From: Bacteroidota bacterium | Lineage (GTDB): Bacteria; Bacteroidota; Bacteroidia; JAHEXY01 | Assembly: GCA_023251875.1 (NCBI GenBank) | Contig: JAHEXY010000001.1 | Span: forward strand, 186,001-250,000 | Direction of reading: 5' to 3' | DNA length: 64,000 nucleotides | Shown here: piece after piece, positions 23,285 to 31,596 of the stretch | Numbering within the stretch: position 1 is the stretch's first letter | Layout of the letters: every line of letters begins with the position of its first letter | Translations under genes and position numbers: made by a program | The notes under the pieces: model-generated | Told to the model about the DNA's origin: nothing | What the model saw: the letters and a program-made list of their open reading frames with translations, nothing else | The model's database searches: none

Positions 23285-23307
23285 GTGGCTTCGAGAGCCT
23301 CAGCCAC
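23285..23307. repeat. GTGGCTGAGGCTCTCGAAGCCAC palindromic repeat, copy 1
   Basis: GTGGCT and AGCCAC form a 6-bp stem around CGAGAGCCTC, in the 99-base spacer between the sigma gene and its membrane partner. A near-identical copy in the other orientation is at 36618-36640. The unit resembles the CTTCGACAGGCTCAGCCAC-type dispersed repeat known from many genomes. Here it may also limit readthrough between sigma and membrane gene. Confidence 0.75.
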
Positions 23308-23351
23308 CGAATTATTTTTCTAAATTTTATTTTTTATTGCTTTCATTATCT

Positions 23352-23380
23352 CATCCGCTCATTAGCTAATCAGCTAATTT
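23352..23380. repeat. GCTAATTAGCTAATT repeat at the sigma gene 3' end
   Basis: ATCCGCTCATTAGCTAATCAGCTAATTTT overlaps the stop codon of the ECF sigma gene and encodes its last residues (LAD). Further copies are at 23936-23972 and 43430-43458. Confidence 0.6.
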
Positions 23381-23926
23381 TTTCTTCAATTTATCAATCA
23401 CCCTATACGTTTTCACTTTTGCATTGTTTTCAGTAATCTCAAGTATCTCTCCTATTTCTTTAAACGATCGTTTTTCAAAATAGCGCATCTCGATGAGTTG
23501 AGCATCATCGGCATCTAAATCGCCAATGGCATTCATCAATTTTTGTTCACGTTCGATAGAGTCTTGCTCTTTTAATTCAGTAATAATTTCTTGCAAGTGC
23601 TCTTGCTCTGCATTATAAGCTCTTTGCACTTTTTCTGAACGAAAGCTCATGTTTAATTCATTTAAAGCAATTCGATAAAGCCAAGAAGAAAATGGCAAGC
23701 CTTTAAACTCATATTTTTTAATATTGAGTAATGCCTTTAAAAATACCTGTGAGGTAATATCAGCAGCATCTTCTTTGCTATCTAGCCTTTGGTATACAAA
23801 CCTAAAAATAGGCTTGTAGTATTGCTGGTAGAGCAATTTAAACTGATCCGGATTTTTTTGAGCAGCCTTTATTTGCTGTTCTTCCGGACTTAGTTTTTCA
23901 TTTGTTTGTTGAAAGATCGAAAGCAT
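23366..23926 (-). CDS. ECF-type RNA polymerase sigma factor
   Basis: A 186-residue sigma-70 family factor. Region 2 covers about 28-95 (FKLLYQQYYKPIFRFVYQRL, EDAADITSQVFLKAL, FSSWLYRIALNELN) and region 4 about 125-180 (DDAQLIEMRYFEKRSFKEIGEILEITENNAKVKTYRVIDKLKKKL). No region 3 is present, as expected for ECF factors. It is followed by a gene for a single-pass membrane protein that may control its release. Its own C-terminus (LAD) is encoded by a dispersed repeat. Target genes are unknown; the small secreted proteins downstream are candidates. Confidence 0.94.
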   Translation of the reverse strand: MLSIFQQTNEKLSPEEQQIKAAQKNPDQFKLLYQQYYKPIFRFVYQRLDSKEDAADITSQVFLKALLNIKKYEFKGLPFSSWLYRIALNELNMSFRSEKVQRAYNAEQEHLQEIITELKEQDSIEREQKLMNAIGDLDADDAQLIEMRYFEKRSFKEIGEILEITENNAKVKTYRVIDKLKKKLAD

Positions 23927-23935
23927 ACTTTATTA

Positions 23936-23972
23936 ATTTGATGATGGGCTAATTTGATAATTAGCTGATGAA
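23936..23972. repeat. GCTAATTTGATAATTAGCTGATG repeat upstream of the sigma gene
   Basis: A degenerate array of GCTAATT and TGATAATTAGCT units begins ten bases before the sigma start codon. With the copy at 23352-23380 it brackets the sigma gene. It may overlap the promoter. Confidence 0.5.
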
Positions 23973-24119
23973 AAATTTAATTTTAAACATATAATGCAAT
24001 GCAAGCCGAAAAGATACAAGAAATAACAAAATAGATTATAAACAACTGATTATATGGATATTTATTTTATTAGTAAAACTCCGTTTTTGCAAGACATTTA
24101 CCATTTTGGTAACTTTTTT

Positions 24120-24127
24120 TATCTTTG
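24120..24127 (+). promoter_or_regulatory. Candidate -7 box (TATCTTTG) for the HigBA module
   Basis: TATCTTTG matches TAnnTTTG and lies 19 bases before the higB ATG at 24146. An out-of-frame ATG at 24141 stops after two codons, so 24146 is the functional start. Confidence 0.45.
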
Positions 24128-24145
24128 TACGTATAATAAGATGCA

Positions 24146-24439
24146 ATGAGAGTATTTTCGAAAGCAATTTTAAGAGATTTCTGGAAAAAGCATGCCGATA
24201 GCGAACAACAATTAAAAGCATGGTTTAAAGAATCGGAAGATGTTATTTGGAAAGCTCCTGTTGATGTTAAGAAAGAATATCCACAAGCTAGTATTGTTGC
24301 TAACAATAGAGTAGTTTTTAATATAAATGGCAATAAATACAGATTAGTCGTAAAAATTAATTATCAACGTGGATGGGTATTTGTAAAATTTATTGGTACG
24401 CATAAAGAATACGATCACGTTGATGTAACAACAATTTAA
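24146..24439 (+). CDS. higB: HigB-type mRNA interferase toxin
   Basis: A 97-residue protein with the HigB pattern (PF09907 type): MRVFSKAILRDFWKKHADSEQQLKAWFKE, then YPQASIVANNRVVFNINGNKYRLVVKINYQRGWVFVKFIGTHKEYD. The central strands and the GTHKEYD end are the family's catalytic region. It cleaves mRNA on ribosomes. The toxin gene comes first, as is typical for hig modules, and the antitoxin follows after ten bases. Confidence 0.93.
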   Translation: MRVFSKAILRDFWKKHADSEQQLKAWFKESEDVIWKAPVDVKKEYPQASIVANNRVVFNINGNKYRLVVKINYQRGWVFVKFIGTHKEYDHVDVTTI

Positions 24440-24449
24440 TATTACAATT

Positions 24450-24806
24450 ATGAAACTAGCTATTTTAAAAACAGATAAGGAATATAAAAAAGCATTAAAA
24501 CGATTTGAAGAAATATTTGATGCAAAAGAAGGAACTTCTATTGGAGATGAAGCAGAAATACTTTCTATTTTAATTGAAAAATATGAGGACAAACATTTTC
24601 CAATTGATTCTCCAGATCCAATAGAGGCTATTAAATTTAGAATGGAACAAATGGGCTTATCGCAAAAAGACCTTTCTGAAGTGATAGGCTATAAAAGTCG
24701 TGTTTCTGAGATTTTGAAGAAAAAGAGAAAACTTACCTTGGATATGATTCGTAAGCTCAGCCACTATTTGCATATACCTACAGATGTATTAGTGCAAGAG
24801 TATTAA
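24450..24806 (+). CDS. higA: HigA-type XRE antitoxin
   Basis: A 118-residue protein. The N-terminal half (about 1-55) is an acidic, helical toxin-binding region (EDKHFPIDSPDPIEAIKFRM at its end). The C-terminal half is an XRE helix-turn-helix (MGLSQKDLSEVIGYKSRVSEILKKKRKLTLDMIRKLSHYLHIPTDVL). It neutralises HigB and is expected to repress the operon. It belongs to the longer HigA subclass in which the HTH is C-terminal. Confidence 0.93.
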   Translation: MKLAILKTDKEYKKALKRFEEIFDAKEGTSIGDEAEILSILIEKYEDKHFPIDSPDPIEAIKFRMEQMGLSQKDLSEVIGYKSRVSEILKKKRKLTLDMIRKLSHYLHIPTDVLVQEY

Positions 24807-24846
24807 GCCACATTTTCTTGGACTTGAACTTAAATAGAATCTGAAA

Positions 24847-26028
24847 CTAAGTCTTATTTGCCTGCTGCAACACAATTCTAAATGTAGTGCCTTCGTCAAT
24901 TTTTGAATCTTTTACAAAAATTTTGCCTTGGTGGTATTCTTCAATAATTCGTTTTACAAGCGTAAGACCTAAACCCCAGCCTTTTTTCTTAGTAGTATAA
25001 CCGGGATTAAAAATAGATTTGAATTTCGATTTCGGAACCCCTTTACCGGTATCTGTAAAATCAATATTTACTTCATTTTGTTTTTCTGATAAAGAAACAA
25101 GCACATCCATTTTCCCGGAAGCGCCCATGGCATCAACAGCATTTTTACACAAATTTTCAATGGCCCATTCAAATAAAGGAATATTCAAAGCCACTTGAAT
25201 AGATTGTTCCGGGATAAAAGTAAAACTATATACTACTTTTTTAGGTGAACGCGTTTGCATATACTGAACCGCTTTTTCAAGAACTAATTTTAAATCACTG
25301 GATGTAAGTTGAGGCAAAGAGCCAATTTTAGAGAAACGTTCTGTAATGGTGCTTAAGCGTTCTAGATCTTTTTCAAATTCATCAGTAATAGATTGATCTA
25401 TTCCTTTTATTTTTAGTATTTCAACCCAAGCCATCATAGATGATAATGGAGTACCCAATTGATGAGCCGTTTCTTTTGCCATGCCCACCCATACGCGATT
25501 TTGTTCTGCCCTGCGAGAACTACTAAAAGCAAAATAAGCCACCAATACAAAAACAAAAATAATGGCCAGTTGAACAAATGGATAATAACGTAATTGGGTT
25601 AGAATGACGGAATTTTCATAATAGATAAAATTCTTTTTACCATTGGCAAGACTCACTTCAATGGGGTCATGAACGGAGCGCATTTGAACAATTTGTGCTT
25701 TTAAATATGTTGAATCGAGGGCGCGAAGAGAATCTAAATTTCTATATGAAATAATATTATTGTTTTCATCTGCTAGTATTACAGGAACCGTTTCATTATT
25801 TTTTATTACCTCCAGAATAAATCCTAAACCACCGGCATCACCTGTTGGGTCTGCAAGTATTCTGGTTCCTTCGGCCCAAAGTTCAACTTTTTTTCTTTCT
25901 TCATCAGCTAATTTATTTACCAATTTAGATGTATAGGAAAGTGAAAGCCCTCCAATTAATAGGGCAACTAGAATTAAGCCAATTTTCCAGCGTTGTTTTT
26001 GAGAGTATATGTCGGATTGAAGATTCAA
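24847..26028 (-). CDS. Sensor histidine kinase with two membrane segments
   Basis: A 393-residue kinase. It has membrane segments at about 15-35 and 148-170, enclosing a periplasmic or extracytoplasmic sensor part (about 36-147). The H-box is AKETAHQLGTPLSSMMAW with His189. The ATPase domain has ENLCKNAVDAM (N), DTGKGVP (G1), IFNPGYTTK (F) and GWGLGLTLVK (G2), all intact. The His-Gln-Leu-Gly-Thr-Pro form is the Bacteroidota-typical H-box. The start is TTG (26026-26028); an in-frame stop lies two codons upstream and no internal ATG precedes the first membrane segment. No response regulator is adjacent. Confidence 0.92.
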   Translation of the reverse strand: MNLQSDIYSQKQRWKIGLILVALLIGGLSLSYTSKLVNKLADEERKKVELWAEGTRILADPTGDAGGLGFILEVIKNNETVPVILADENNNIISYRNLDSLRALDSTYLKAQIVQMRSVHDPIEVSLANGKKNFIYYENSVILTQLRYYPFVQLAIIFVFVLVAYFAFSSSRRAEQNRVWVGMAKETAHQLGTPLSSMMAWVEILKIKGIDQSITDEFEKDLERLSTITERFSKIGSLPQLTSSDLKLVLEKAVQYMQTRSPKKVVYSFTFIPEQSIQVALNIPLFEWAIENLCKNAVDAMGASGKMDVLVSLSEKQNEVNIDFTDTGKGVPKSKFKSIFNPGYTTKKKGWGLGLTLVKRIIEEYHQGKIFVKDSKIDEGTTFRIVLQQANKT

Positions 26029-26065
26029 ATATTAGAATATATTTTATTAATGTAAGAAAATTTTA

Positions 26066-26073
26066 CAAATATA
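26066..26073 (-). promoter_or_regulatory. Candidate -7 box (TATATTTG) for the histidine kinase gene
   Basis: On the minus strand TATATTTG matches TAnnTTTG, 38-45 bases before the TTG start. It supports the short N-terminus and the rare start codon. Confidence 0.45.
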
Positions 26074-26203
26074 GTTTTTATTGTATATCAATCAATTATG
26101 ATTATTTCTAACCTTTAAGAGCCTTTTTGGGCATTAACATTTTAGTCAAAAACGGTAATTGAGATAAAATATATAACCATTAATTTACTTCAAAATTGTT
26201 TTT

Positions 26204-26827
26204 ATGACTAAGCTAATGCTATGTTTTCTATTATTAATGAGATTATATCTATCTGATTCTTTTGCTCAAGCAGGAATCTTTAAAACAAAAGATGATTATA
26301 TAAATAATAGAGTTGAAAAAATTGACACGAATGACTTAATATTGGGCAATATTTTTGGAGAAGATTTTTTAACTGTAAAAATAAAGGGCGTAAAAGTTAA
26401 ATACAAAGTTGAAGATATTTATGGATTTAGGGATTATGATGGATTTATGTATAGAAAATACAATACCGGATACCATGAGTATTTTGTTAAAATGCATATT
26501 AGAGGAGCCATTTGTTTTTATGGAAACAACATTAGCGATCTTCGAAGAGCAGATAAATCTACGGATTTATTTGCCTGTTACGGAAGTGATTTCTCTAAAA
26601 GCTCATCCTATATTGTATCTAAAGGATTAACAGGGGAGCTTATATGGTTAAAGAAGAAAAAAGATAACAAGGCATTTATTAGTTTCGATCAAGATGCACT
26701 AAACTATTACGATAAAAATGGTATAATTGGGGCCATAGTTTATTATAATTCTAAGCATCCAACGGAAAATGAATATATCAAATACTTTTACTACGACAAG
26801 TTTAAACTAATAAAAGTGGGTTATTGA
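26204..26827 (+). CDS. Secreted protein, unknown
   Basis: A 207-residue protein with a signal peptide (about 1-22, ending SFAQ). The mature part is rich in Tyr, Asp and Lys and alternates short strands (LTVKIKGVKVKYKVEDIYGF, AFISFDQDALNYY). A few Cys (AICFYG and LFACYG) may pair. The C-terminal YIKYFYYDKFKLIKVGY is strongly aromatic. I do not recognise the family. It stands alone between the kinase and the VCBS-repeat gene, with a repeat-rich spacer after it. Confidence 0.7.
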   Translation: MTKLMLCFLLLMRLYLSDSFAQAGIFKTKDDYINNRVEKIDTNDLILGNIFGEDFLTVKIKGVKVKYKVEDIYGFRDYDGFMYRKYNTGYHEYFVKMHIRGAICFYGNNISDLRRADKSTDLFACYGSDFSKSSSYIVSKGLTGELIWLKKKKDNKAFISFDQDALNYYDKNGIIGAIVYYNSKHPTENEYIKYFYYDKFKLIKVGY

Positions 26828-26917
26828 AGCAACCCACTAAAAGTGTGGTACTAAAAGAGATAAAGGGATTATTTAACAGAAAATAGATTTTAATTGCCTA
26901 AAATACCTATACCAGCA

Positions 26918-26964
26918 GGTGCTAGGCTCTGCCTAGTGCCAATTATTACACGGCATTTTGCCGT
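26918..26964. repeat. Two palindromes before the VCBS-repeat gene
   Basis: GGTGCTAGGC-TCT-GCCTAGTGCC (26918-26940, ten pairs including two G-T) and ACGGCA-TTT-TGCCGT (26950-26964). They are REP-like in size and pairing, but lack the TAC/GTA loop and the TTCTACAA box, so they belong to another family. They sit 63 bases before the next start codon. Confidence 0.65.
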
Positions 26965-27026
26965 AACTAAATAAAGAATAATTAATTAATGATTAAAATC
27001 AAAACCCAAATCAAATATGAAACATT

Positions 27027-29075
27027 ATGAAACATATTTTATCTTTTCTATTTATTCCATTTTTAGTATTTACTACTAAATCTTATAGCCAATGTGAATT
27101 TGAAATTTCTGATACTTCATTACAAAATGTCACAAGTTTTCTCTTATTTACGCATCCTACTTTTGTTGATATAGATAATGATGGAGATATGGATGTCTTT
27201 ATTGGAGATGATAATGGTGTAATTAATTATTACAAAAACACGGGCAGTTCTACAAGTCCTGTGTTCAGCCGACAAATCGGTAGCGGCAATCCTTTTGATG
27301 GGGTTGATGTTGGCGACATCAGCGCACCTACATTTGTTGATATTGATAATGATGGGGATATGGATGCCTTTATTGGAGAATATGATGGTGGAATTTATTA
27401 TTACAAAAACACGGGCAGTTATACAAGCCCGGTGTTCAGCTTACAAAACAGTAGTGGTAATCCTTTTGATGGAGTTGATGTTGGATACGCCAGCGCACCT
27501 ATTTTTGTTGATATAGATAATGATGGAGATATGGATGCCTTTATTGGAGAAAATTATGGTGGAATTTTTTATTACAAAAATACGGGCAGTTTTGTAAGCC
27601 CTGTGTTCAGCCAACAAAATGGTAGCAATAATTCCTTTAATGGAGTTGATGTTGGCCAATACAGCGCACCTACATTTGTTGATATAGATAATGATGGAGA
27701 TATGGATGCTTTTATTGGAGAAAATGATGGTGTAATTAATTATTACAAAAATACGGGCATTTCTACAAGCCCTGTGTATAGCCTACAAGCCGGCAGCAGT
27801 AATCCTTTTGATGGAGTTGATGTTAGCCAATACAGCGCACCTACTTTTGTTGATATAGATAATGATGGAGATATGGATGCCTTTATTGGAGAAGGAGAAT
27901 TTGAGGGGATAATTAATTATTACAAAAATACGGGCAGTTATACAAGCCCTGTGTTCAGCTCACAAAGCCCTAGCAATAATCCTTTTGATGGAGTTGATGT
28001 TGGAGATGATAGCGCACCTACGTTTGTTGATATAGATAATGATGGGGATTTGGATGTCTTTATTGGAGAATCATTAGGTGTAATTAATTATTACAAAAAC
28101 ATGGGCAGTTCTACAAGCCCTGTGTATAGCCCACAAGCCGGCAGCAGTAATCCTTTTAATGGGATTGATGTTGGCACTGAAAGCGCACCTACATTTGTTG
28201 ATATAGATAATGATGGAGATATAGATGCCTTTATAGGAAAATCAGATGGGAACATTAATTATTACAAAAATACGGGCAATTCCTCAAGCCCGGTGTTTAG
28301 TTTACAAAGTGGTAGCAATAATCCTTTTGATGGATTTGATGTTGGAGATGATATCGCACCTACGTTTGTTGATATAGATAATGATGGAGATATAGATGCC
28401 TTTATAGGAAAAACGGATGGGAACATTAATTATTACAAAAATACGGGCAATTCCTCAAGCCCGGTGTTTAGTCTACAAAGCGGTAGTCTTAATCCTTTTA
28501 ATGGGATTGATGTTGGCACTGAAAGCGCACCTACCTTTGTTGATATAGATAATGATGGAGATATAGATGCTTTTATTGGAGAAAATGATGGTGGAATTTT
28601 TTATTACAAAAATACGGGCAATTCCTCAAGTCCAGTGTTTAGTCTACAAAGCGGTAGTCTTAATCTTTTGGATGGAGTTGATGTTGGCCACTTCAGCGCA
28701 CCTACATTTGTTGATATAGATAATGATGGAGATATAGATGCCTTTATTGGAGACTATGATGGTGAAATTTTCTTCATTAAAAACGCTTGTATTAATGGTT
28801 CATCAGCTATTTATTCAGAGCAACTTAAAGAAACAAATAGCTTAGTTGTTTATCCTAATCCAAGCAATGGTATTGTAAATATCGAATTTCAATCATCTCA
28901 AAATAATTCCAGCACAATTACGCTGTTTGATGTAGTCGGAAAAATGGTATATCAAAATGCTATTATAGGAAATACAACGCAACTTTCAGTTGCTAAATTA
29001 CCCAATGGTATTTATTTATTAGTGGTTAAAACAGAAGTTGAAATATTAACTAAAAGAATAGCAGTAGTACATTAA
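27027..29075 (+). CDS. VCBS/FG-GAP-repeat surface protein with T9SS type A sorting domain
   Basis: A 682-residue protein. A signal peptide (1-21) is followed by ten repeats of about 57 residues (171 bp), each with TFVDIDNDGDMDAFIGE and IxYYKNTG and ending NPFDGVDVG. DIDNDGDMD is a calcium-binding FG-GAP/VCBS loop, so the repeats probably build a beta-propeller-like surface domain. Repeat 5 is two residues longer (GEGEFEG). The C-terminal about 80 residues (VVYPNPSNGIVNIEF ... GIYLLVV) are a T9SS type A sorting domain. The repeats are nearly identical at DNA level in places, which suggests recent duplication and variable copy number. A surface adhesion role is inferred. Confidence 0.93.
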   Translation: MKHILSFLFIPFLVFTTKSYSQCEFEISDTSLQNVTSFLLFTHPTFVDIDNDGDMDVFIGDDNGVINYYKNTGSSTSPVFSRQIGSGNPFDGVDVGDISAPTFVDIDNDGDMDAFIGEYDGGIYYYKNTGSYTSPVFSLQNSSGNPFDGVDVGYASAPIFVDIDNDGDMDAFIGENYGGIFYYKNTGSFVSPVFSQQNGSNNSFNGVDVGQYSAPTFVDIDNDGDMDAFIGENDGVINYYKNTGISTSPVYSLQAGSSNPFDGVDVSQYSAPTFVDIDNDGDMDAFIGEGEFEGIINYYKNTGSYTSPVFSSQSPSNNPFDGVDVGDDSAPTFVDIDNDGDLDVFIGESLGVINYYKNMGSSTSPVYSPQAGSSNPFNGIDVGTESAPTFVDIDNDGDIDAFIGKSDGNINYYKNTGNSSSPVFSLQSGSNNPFDGFDVGDDIAPTFVDIDNDGDIDAFIGKTDGNINYYKNTGNSSSPVFSLQSGSLNPFNGIDVGTESAPTFVDIDNDGDIDAFIGENDGGIFYYKNTGNSSSPVFSLQSGSLNLLDGVDVGHFSAPTFVDIDNDGDIDAFIGDYDGEIFFIKNACINGSSAIYSEQLKETNSLVVYPNPSNGIVNIEFQSSQNNSSTITLFDVVGKMVYQNAIIGNTTQLSVAKLPNGIYLLVVKTEVEILTKRIAVVH

Positions 29076-29094
29076 ACAAGGTTACAATAATATT

Positions 29095-30435
29095 TTATTC
29101 ATTAACATCTATTTCCTTTTCCTTTAAATGTATCCCAAAATTTTCTAATTCTTTTAAAACCGGTTCATAAATTTCCTTATGAATAGGAATAACAACGCCT
29201 TTAATAGAAATTTGATTTTGTAAAATTAATTTAGCTGCTATTGCAACAGGTAAACCTACGGTTTTAGCCATGGCTGTATAAACAGGATCATCTCCTTCAA
29301 CACAAAGTGAAGATTGAATTTGTTTTCTTTTTCCGTTTAAAGTAAAATCAAATTTATGAAGCATTACAATCATGTCATGGTCTTCCGGCTTAAGCCCTAA
29401 TTTTTGCTCCATTATTCGCTGTAATATTTGAGCTGGTGTGGCATTGGGTATGCCCACGTTGGTATCATCAAAAATTCCTAACCATCGCAAACGCTCCATG
29501 GTTGGAGAATCTAATCGTATTCCACAATGGTAAGCCAGTTTTAAATCAACAGAATCATTTTTTCTATAAATGAGAAATGAATTGGTAAAATCTTTGTAGG
29601 TCATGTGCTCAGTATTTTCCATAACAAAGGAATCATCCGTCATACCTAGTTGTACCAAAATATCCCAAGCTTTACAAAAGCCTGGTTTGCGAAGCGTACC
29701 ACGATACATGGTTTTGATATTTTGCAAACCATATAACTCGCGATATTTTAATGAGTCGCGATTGGCATAGCCCTCAAATTCTCCGTATTCATCAACATGT
29801 AAAATTTCTATTCTGCTAAAAACCTTATGATACGGAATATATTTATACTCTCCCTGGTGCAAAAATTTAACGCCTCCTTGTCCGGCCAGTACTACATTTC
29901 TCGGATTCCAAGTAAATTTATAATGCCAGGGATTATCATCACTTTTAGGAGCAATTAATCCTCCGGTAAAAGTTTCAAAACCTTCTAATTGAATTTCTTT
30001 ATCACGTAATTCATCAATTATTTTCATCGCGCTCATGTGATCAATACCCGGATCAACACCAATTTCATTTAGAAAAATAATTCCCGCATTTTTTACTTCA
30101 GCCTGCATTTCTTGCATTTCTTTAGACACATACGAAGCTGTAATAAAATTTTTCTTAAACTTTAAACAATCTTTTGCAATGGTAACATGCATGTGTGCAG
30201 GAAGCATTGAGATGATAAGATCTGCTTGTTGAATAGAAGCTTCTCTCAACGCTTGATTATTTGAATCAAATAAAACAGCTTCTGCATTGGGGTGATTCGC
30301 AATTTTTTGTTTTGCATTTTCTAAAGAAATATCCCCTACTTTTATTTTCCATTGTTCTTTGGCAGCATGATTTAATAAATATTTTATTAAATATGAAGAG
30401 GATCTTCCTGCACCTATGATTAAAATGTTTTTCAT
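29095..30435 (-). CDS. Saccharopine dehydrogenase family protein
   Basis: A 446-residue enzyme with an N-terminal Rossmann domain (ILIIGAGRSSSYLIKYLL) and the saccharopine dehydrogenase C-terminal domain. The lines FLNEIGVDPGIDHMSAMKIID (about 130-150), FETFTGGLIAP and DNPWHYKFTWNPRNVVLAGQG are typical of the LYS9-like C-terminal-reducing type. In the LYS9 family it reacts with saccharopine to give lysine or with aminoadipate semialdehyde; in bacteria the role is often lysine catabolism. Length matches. Substrate is inferred from the family. Confidence 0.92.
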   Translation of the reverse strand: MKNILIIGAGRSSSYLIKYLLNHAAKEQWKIKVGDISLENAKQKIANHPNAEAVLFDSNNQALREASIQQADLIISMLPAHMHVTIAKDCLKFKKNFITASYVSKEMQEMQAEVKNAGIIFLNEIGVDPGIDHMSAMKIIDELRDKEIQLEGFETFTGGLIAPKSDDNPWHYKFTWNPRNVVLAGQGGVKFLHQGEYKYIPYHKVFSRIEILHVDEYGEFEGYANRDSLKYRELYGLQNIKTMYRGTLRKPGFCKAWDILVQLGMTDDSFVMENTEHMTYKDFTNSFLIYRKNDSVDLKLAYHCGIRLDSPTMERLRWLGIFDDTNVGIPNATPAQILQRIMEQKLGLKPEDHDMIVMLHKFDFTLNGKRKQIQSSLCVEGDDPVYTAMAKTVGLPVAIAAKLILQNQISIKGVVIPIHKEIYEPVLKELENFGIHLKEKEIDVNE

Positions 30436-30474
30436 TTATGAGAGAAAATTTATTCTTTCTGTGGCGTATTTATG

Positions 30475-31530
30475 TTACTCACATTTTTGAAACCGTATAG
30501 CCTCACTAAAATGAACGGTGCTACTTTGTTGATAAGAACCCCCACCTACATATTCTTCAGAATATGTGAATTCTCTATATCGGCACCATTTATCCCCCGG
30601 CATTTTATAAAGTATAATTCCTGTATGGTACCTACTTAATGGAACACCAAGTTCATTTTTGGAAATAGAATAATCAGGATATAGCATGGCAGTTTTTATT
30701 ATTTTTTCTATTCCTTTTAATTGTTTTTTAGCAATACTTTCTGCTTTTTCATCATGGGATAATCCGGAAGGAAAGGAATAGTTAGGAGCCGTTTGATCAA
30801 CCTTTTCCCAGAGCTCATCTAACTTTTTATCAAGTGGATCAAAAAAATTAGCAGGGATTGTTTTGCCTGCAGCAGTATACTTTGGTTCAAGATTTTTGGT
30901 AATGTCCGCTTTACCTTTGGGCAGGTCATATATTAGGTTATATGCTATGTTACCACTGGGAGATAACCAACCTTCATGACTGAGACCTTTTATTGCATCG
31001 TCTATAAGTCCTAAATAAAAATCTAAATCTTTATCCATTGATTTTTTGATTGAATTAGAAACAATTGAAGGTGCCGCAGATGCTGTTCCGCAAATTAATT
31101 CAGGTTTGCAATAATAGTCTGAGCTTGGATTATTTTTTAAACCAGGATATTCGTTTTTACAAATGCTATCTATAGTTTTTAGCTGAACAAGATATTTATC
31201 ACCTAAATTTTGATTATACTGGTTGATCCAAGCATTGCTACCGGCCTCTTCAAAAGCATTGTCAAAATAGTCTATAGCTTGTTTATAATCTTTTATTTTT
31301 TGATAAAATTCTTGAATTTTTTGTTTGTCTCCAGAAGCATCCATTGTATTTCCGCTACTGCTTGTATTTGAATTAGATTCAGAATTTGAATTAGTATTCT
31401 TGTCTGTTGATTTTTTTTTAGCAGGTAATTTTATGTTAGAAGGAACCTTAATATTAATTTGTGAATAAAGAGTACAAGGAAAGTTACAAATTGTTACAAA
31501 TAGAAAAATGGTAATTATTTTTTTTGTCAT
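30475..31530 (-). CDS. Secreted protein, unknown
   Basis: A 351-residue protein with a signal peptide (about 1-23, ending LYSQ) and a low-complexity Ser/Asn/Lys linker (about 36-70, NTNSNSESNSNTSSSGN). The rest is probably alpha-helical with several Cys (ICKNEYPG, DYYCKPELICG, KWCRY, FQKCE) that may form disulfides. Residues about 280-351 (YRE-FTYSEEYVGGGSYQQSS) may form a beta region. No family is recognised and no T9SS domain is visible. It stands between saccharopine dehydrogenase and dihydropyrimidinase on the same strand. Confidence 0.7.
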   Translation of the reverse strand: MTKKIITIFLFVTICNFPCTLYSQINIKVPSNIKLPAKKKSTDKNTNSNSESNSNTSSSGNTMDASGDKQKIQEFYQKIKDYKQAIDYFDNAFEEAGSNAWINQYNQNLGDKYLVQLKTIDSICKNEYPGLKNNPSSDYYCKPELICGTASAAPSIVSNSIKKSMDKDLDFYLGLIDDAIKGLSHEGWLSPSGNIAYNLIYDLPKGKADITKNLEPKYTAAGKTIPANFFDPLDKKLDELWEKVDQTAPNYSFPSGLSHDEKAESIAKKQLKGIEKIIKTAMLYPDYSISKNELGVPLSRYHTGIILYKMPGDKWCRYREFTYSEEYVGGGSYQQSSTVHFSEAIRFQKCE

Positions 31531-31596
31531 GGGTTTGGGGTATTAGATTATTATTTTATCAAAATTATTATATCGAGTTATTTAATCCAAATTAAA

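Noticed and set aside
26918-26964. Palindromes before the VCBS gene considered as part of the RAYT REP family
   Set aside because: They lack the TAC/GTA loop and the TTCTACAA box; they are kept as a separate repeat.
27027-29075. Regular repeats that might suggest a CRISPR array or tandem satellite
   Set aside because: The 171-bp period is a multiple of three and lies in one open frame coding for VCBS repeats; there are no spacer-like unique segments and no cas genes.
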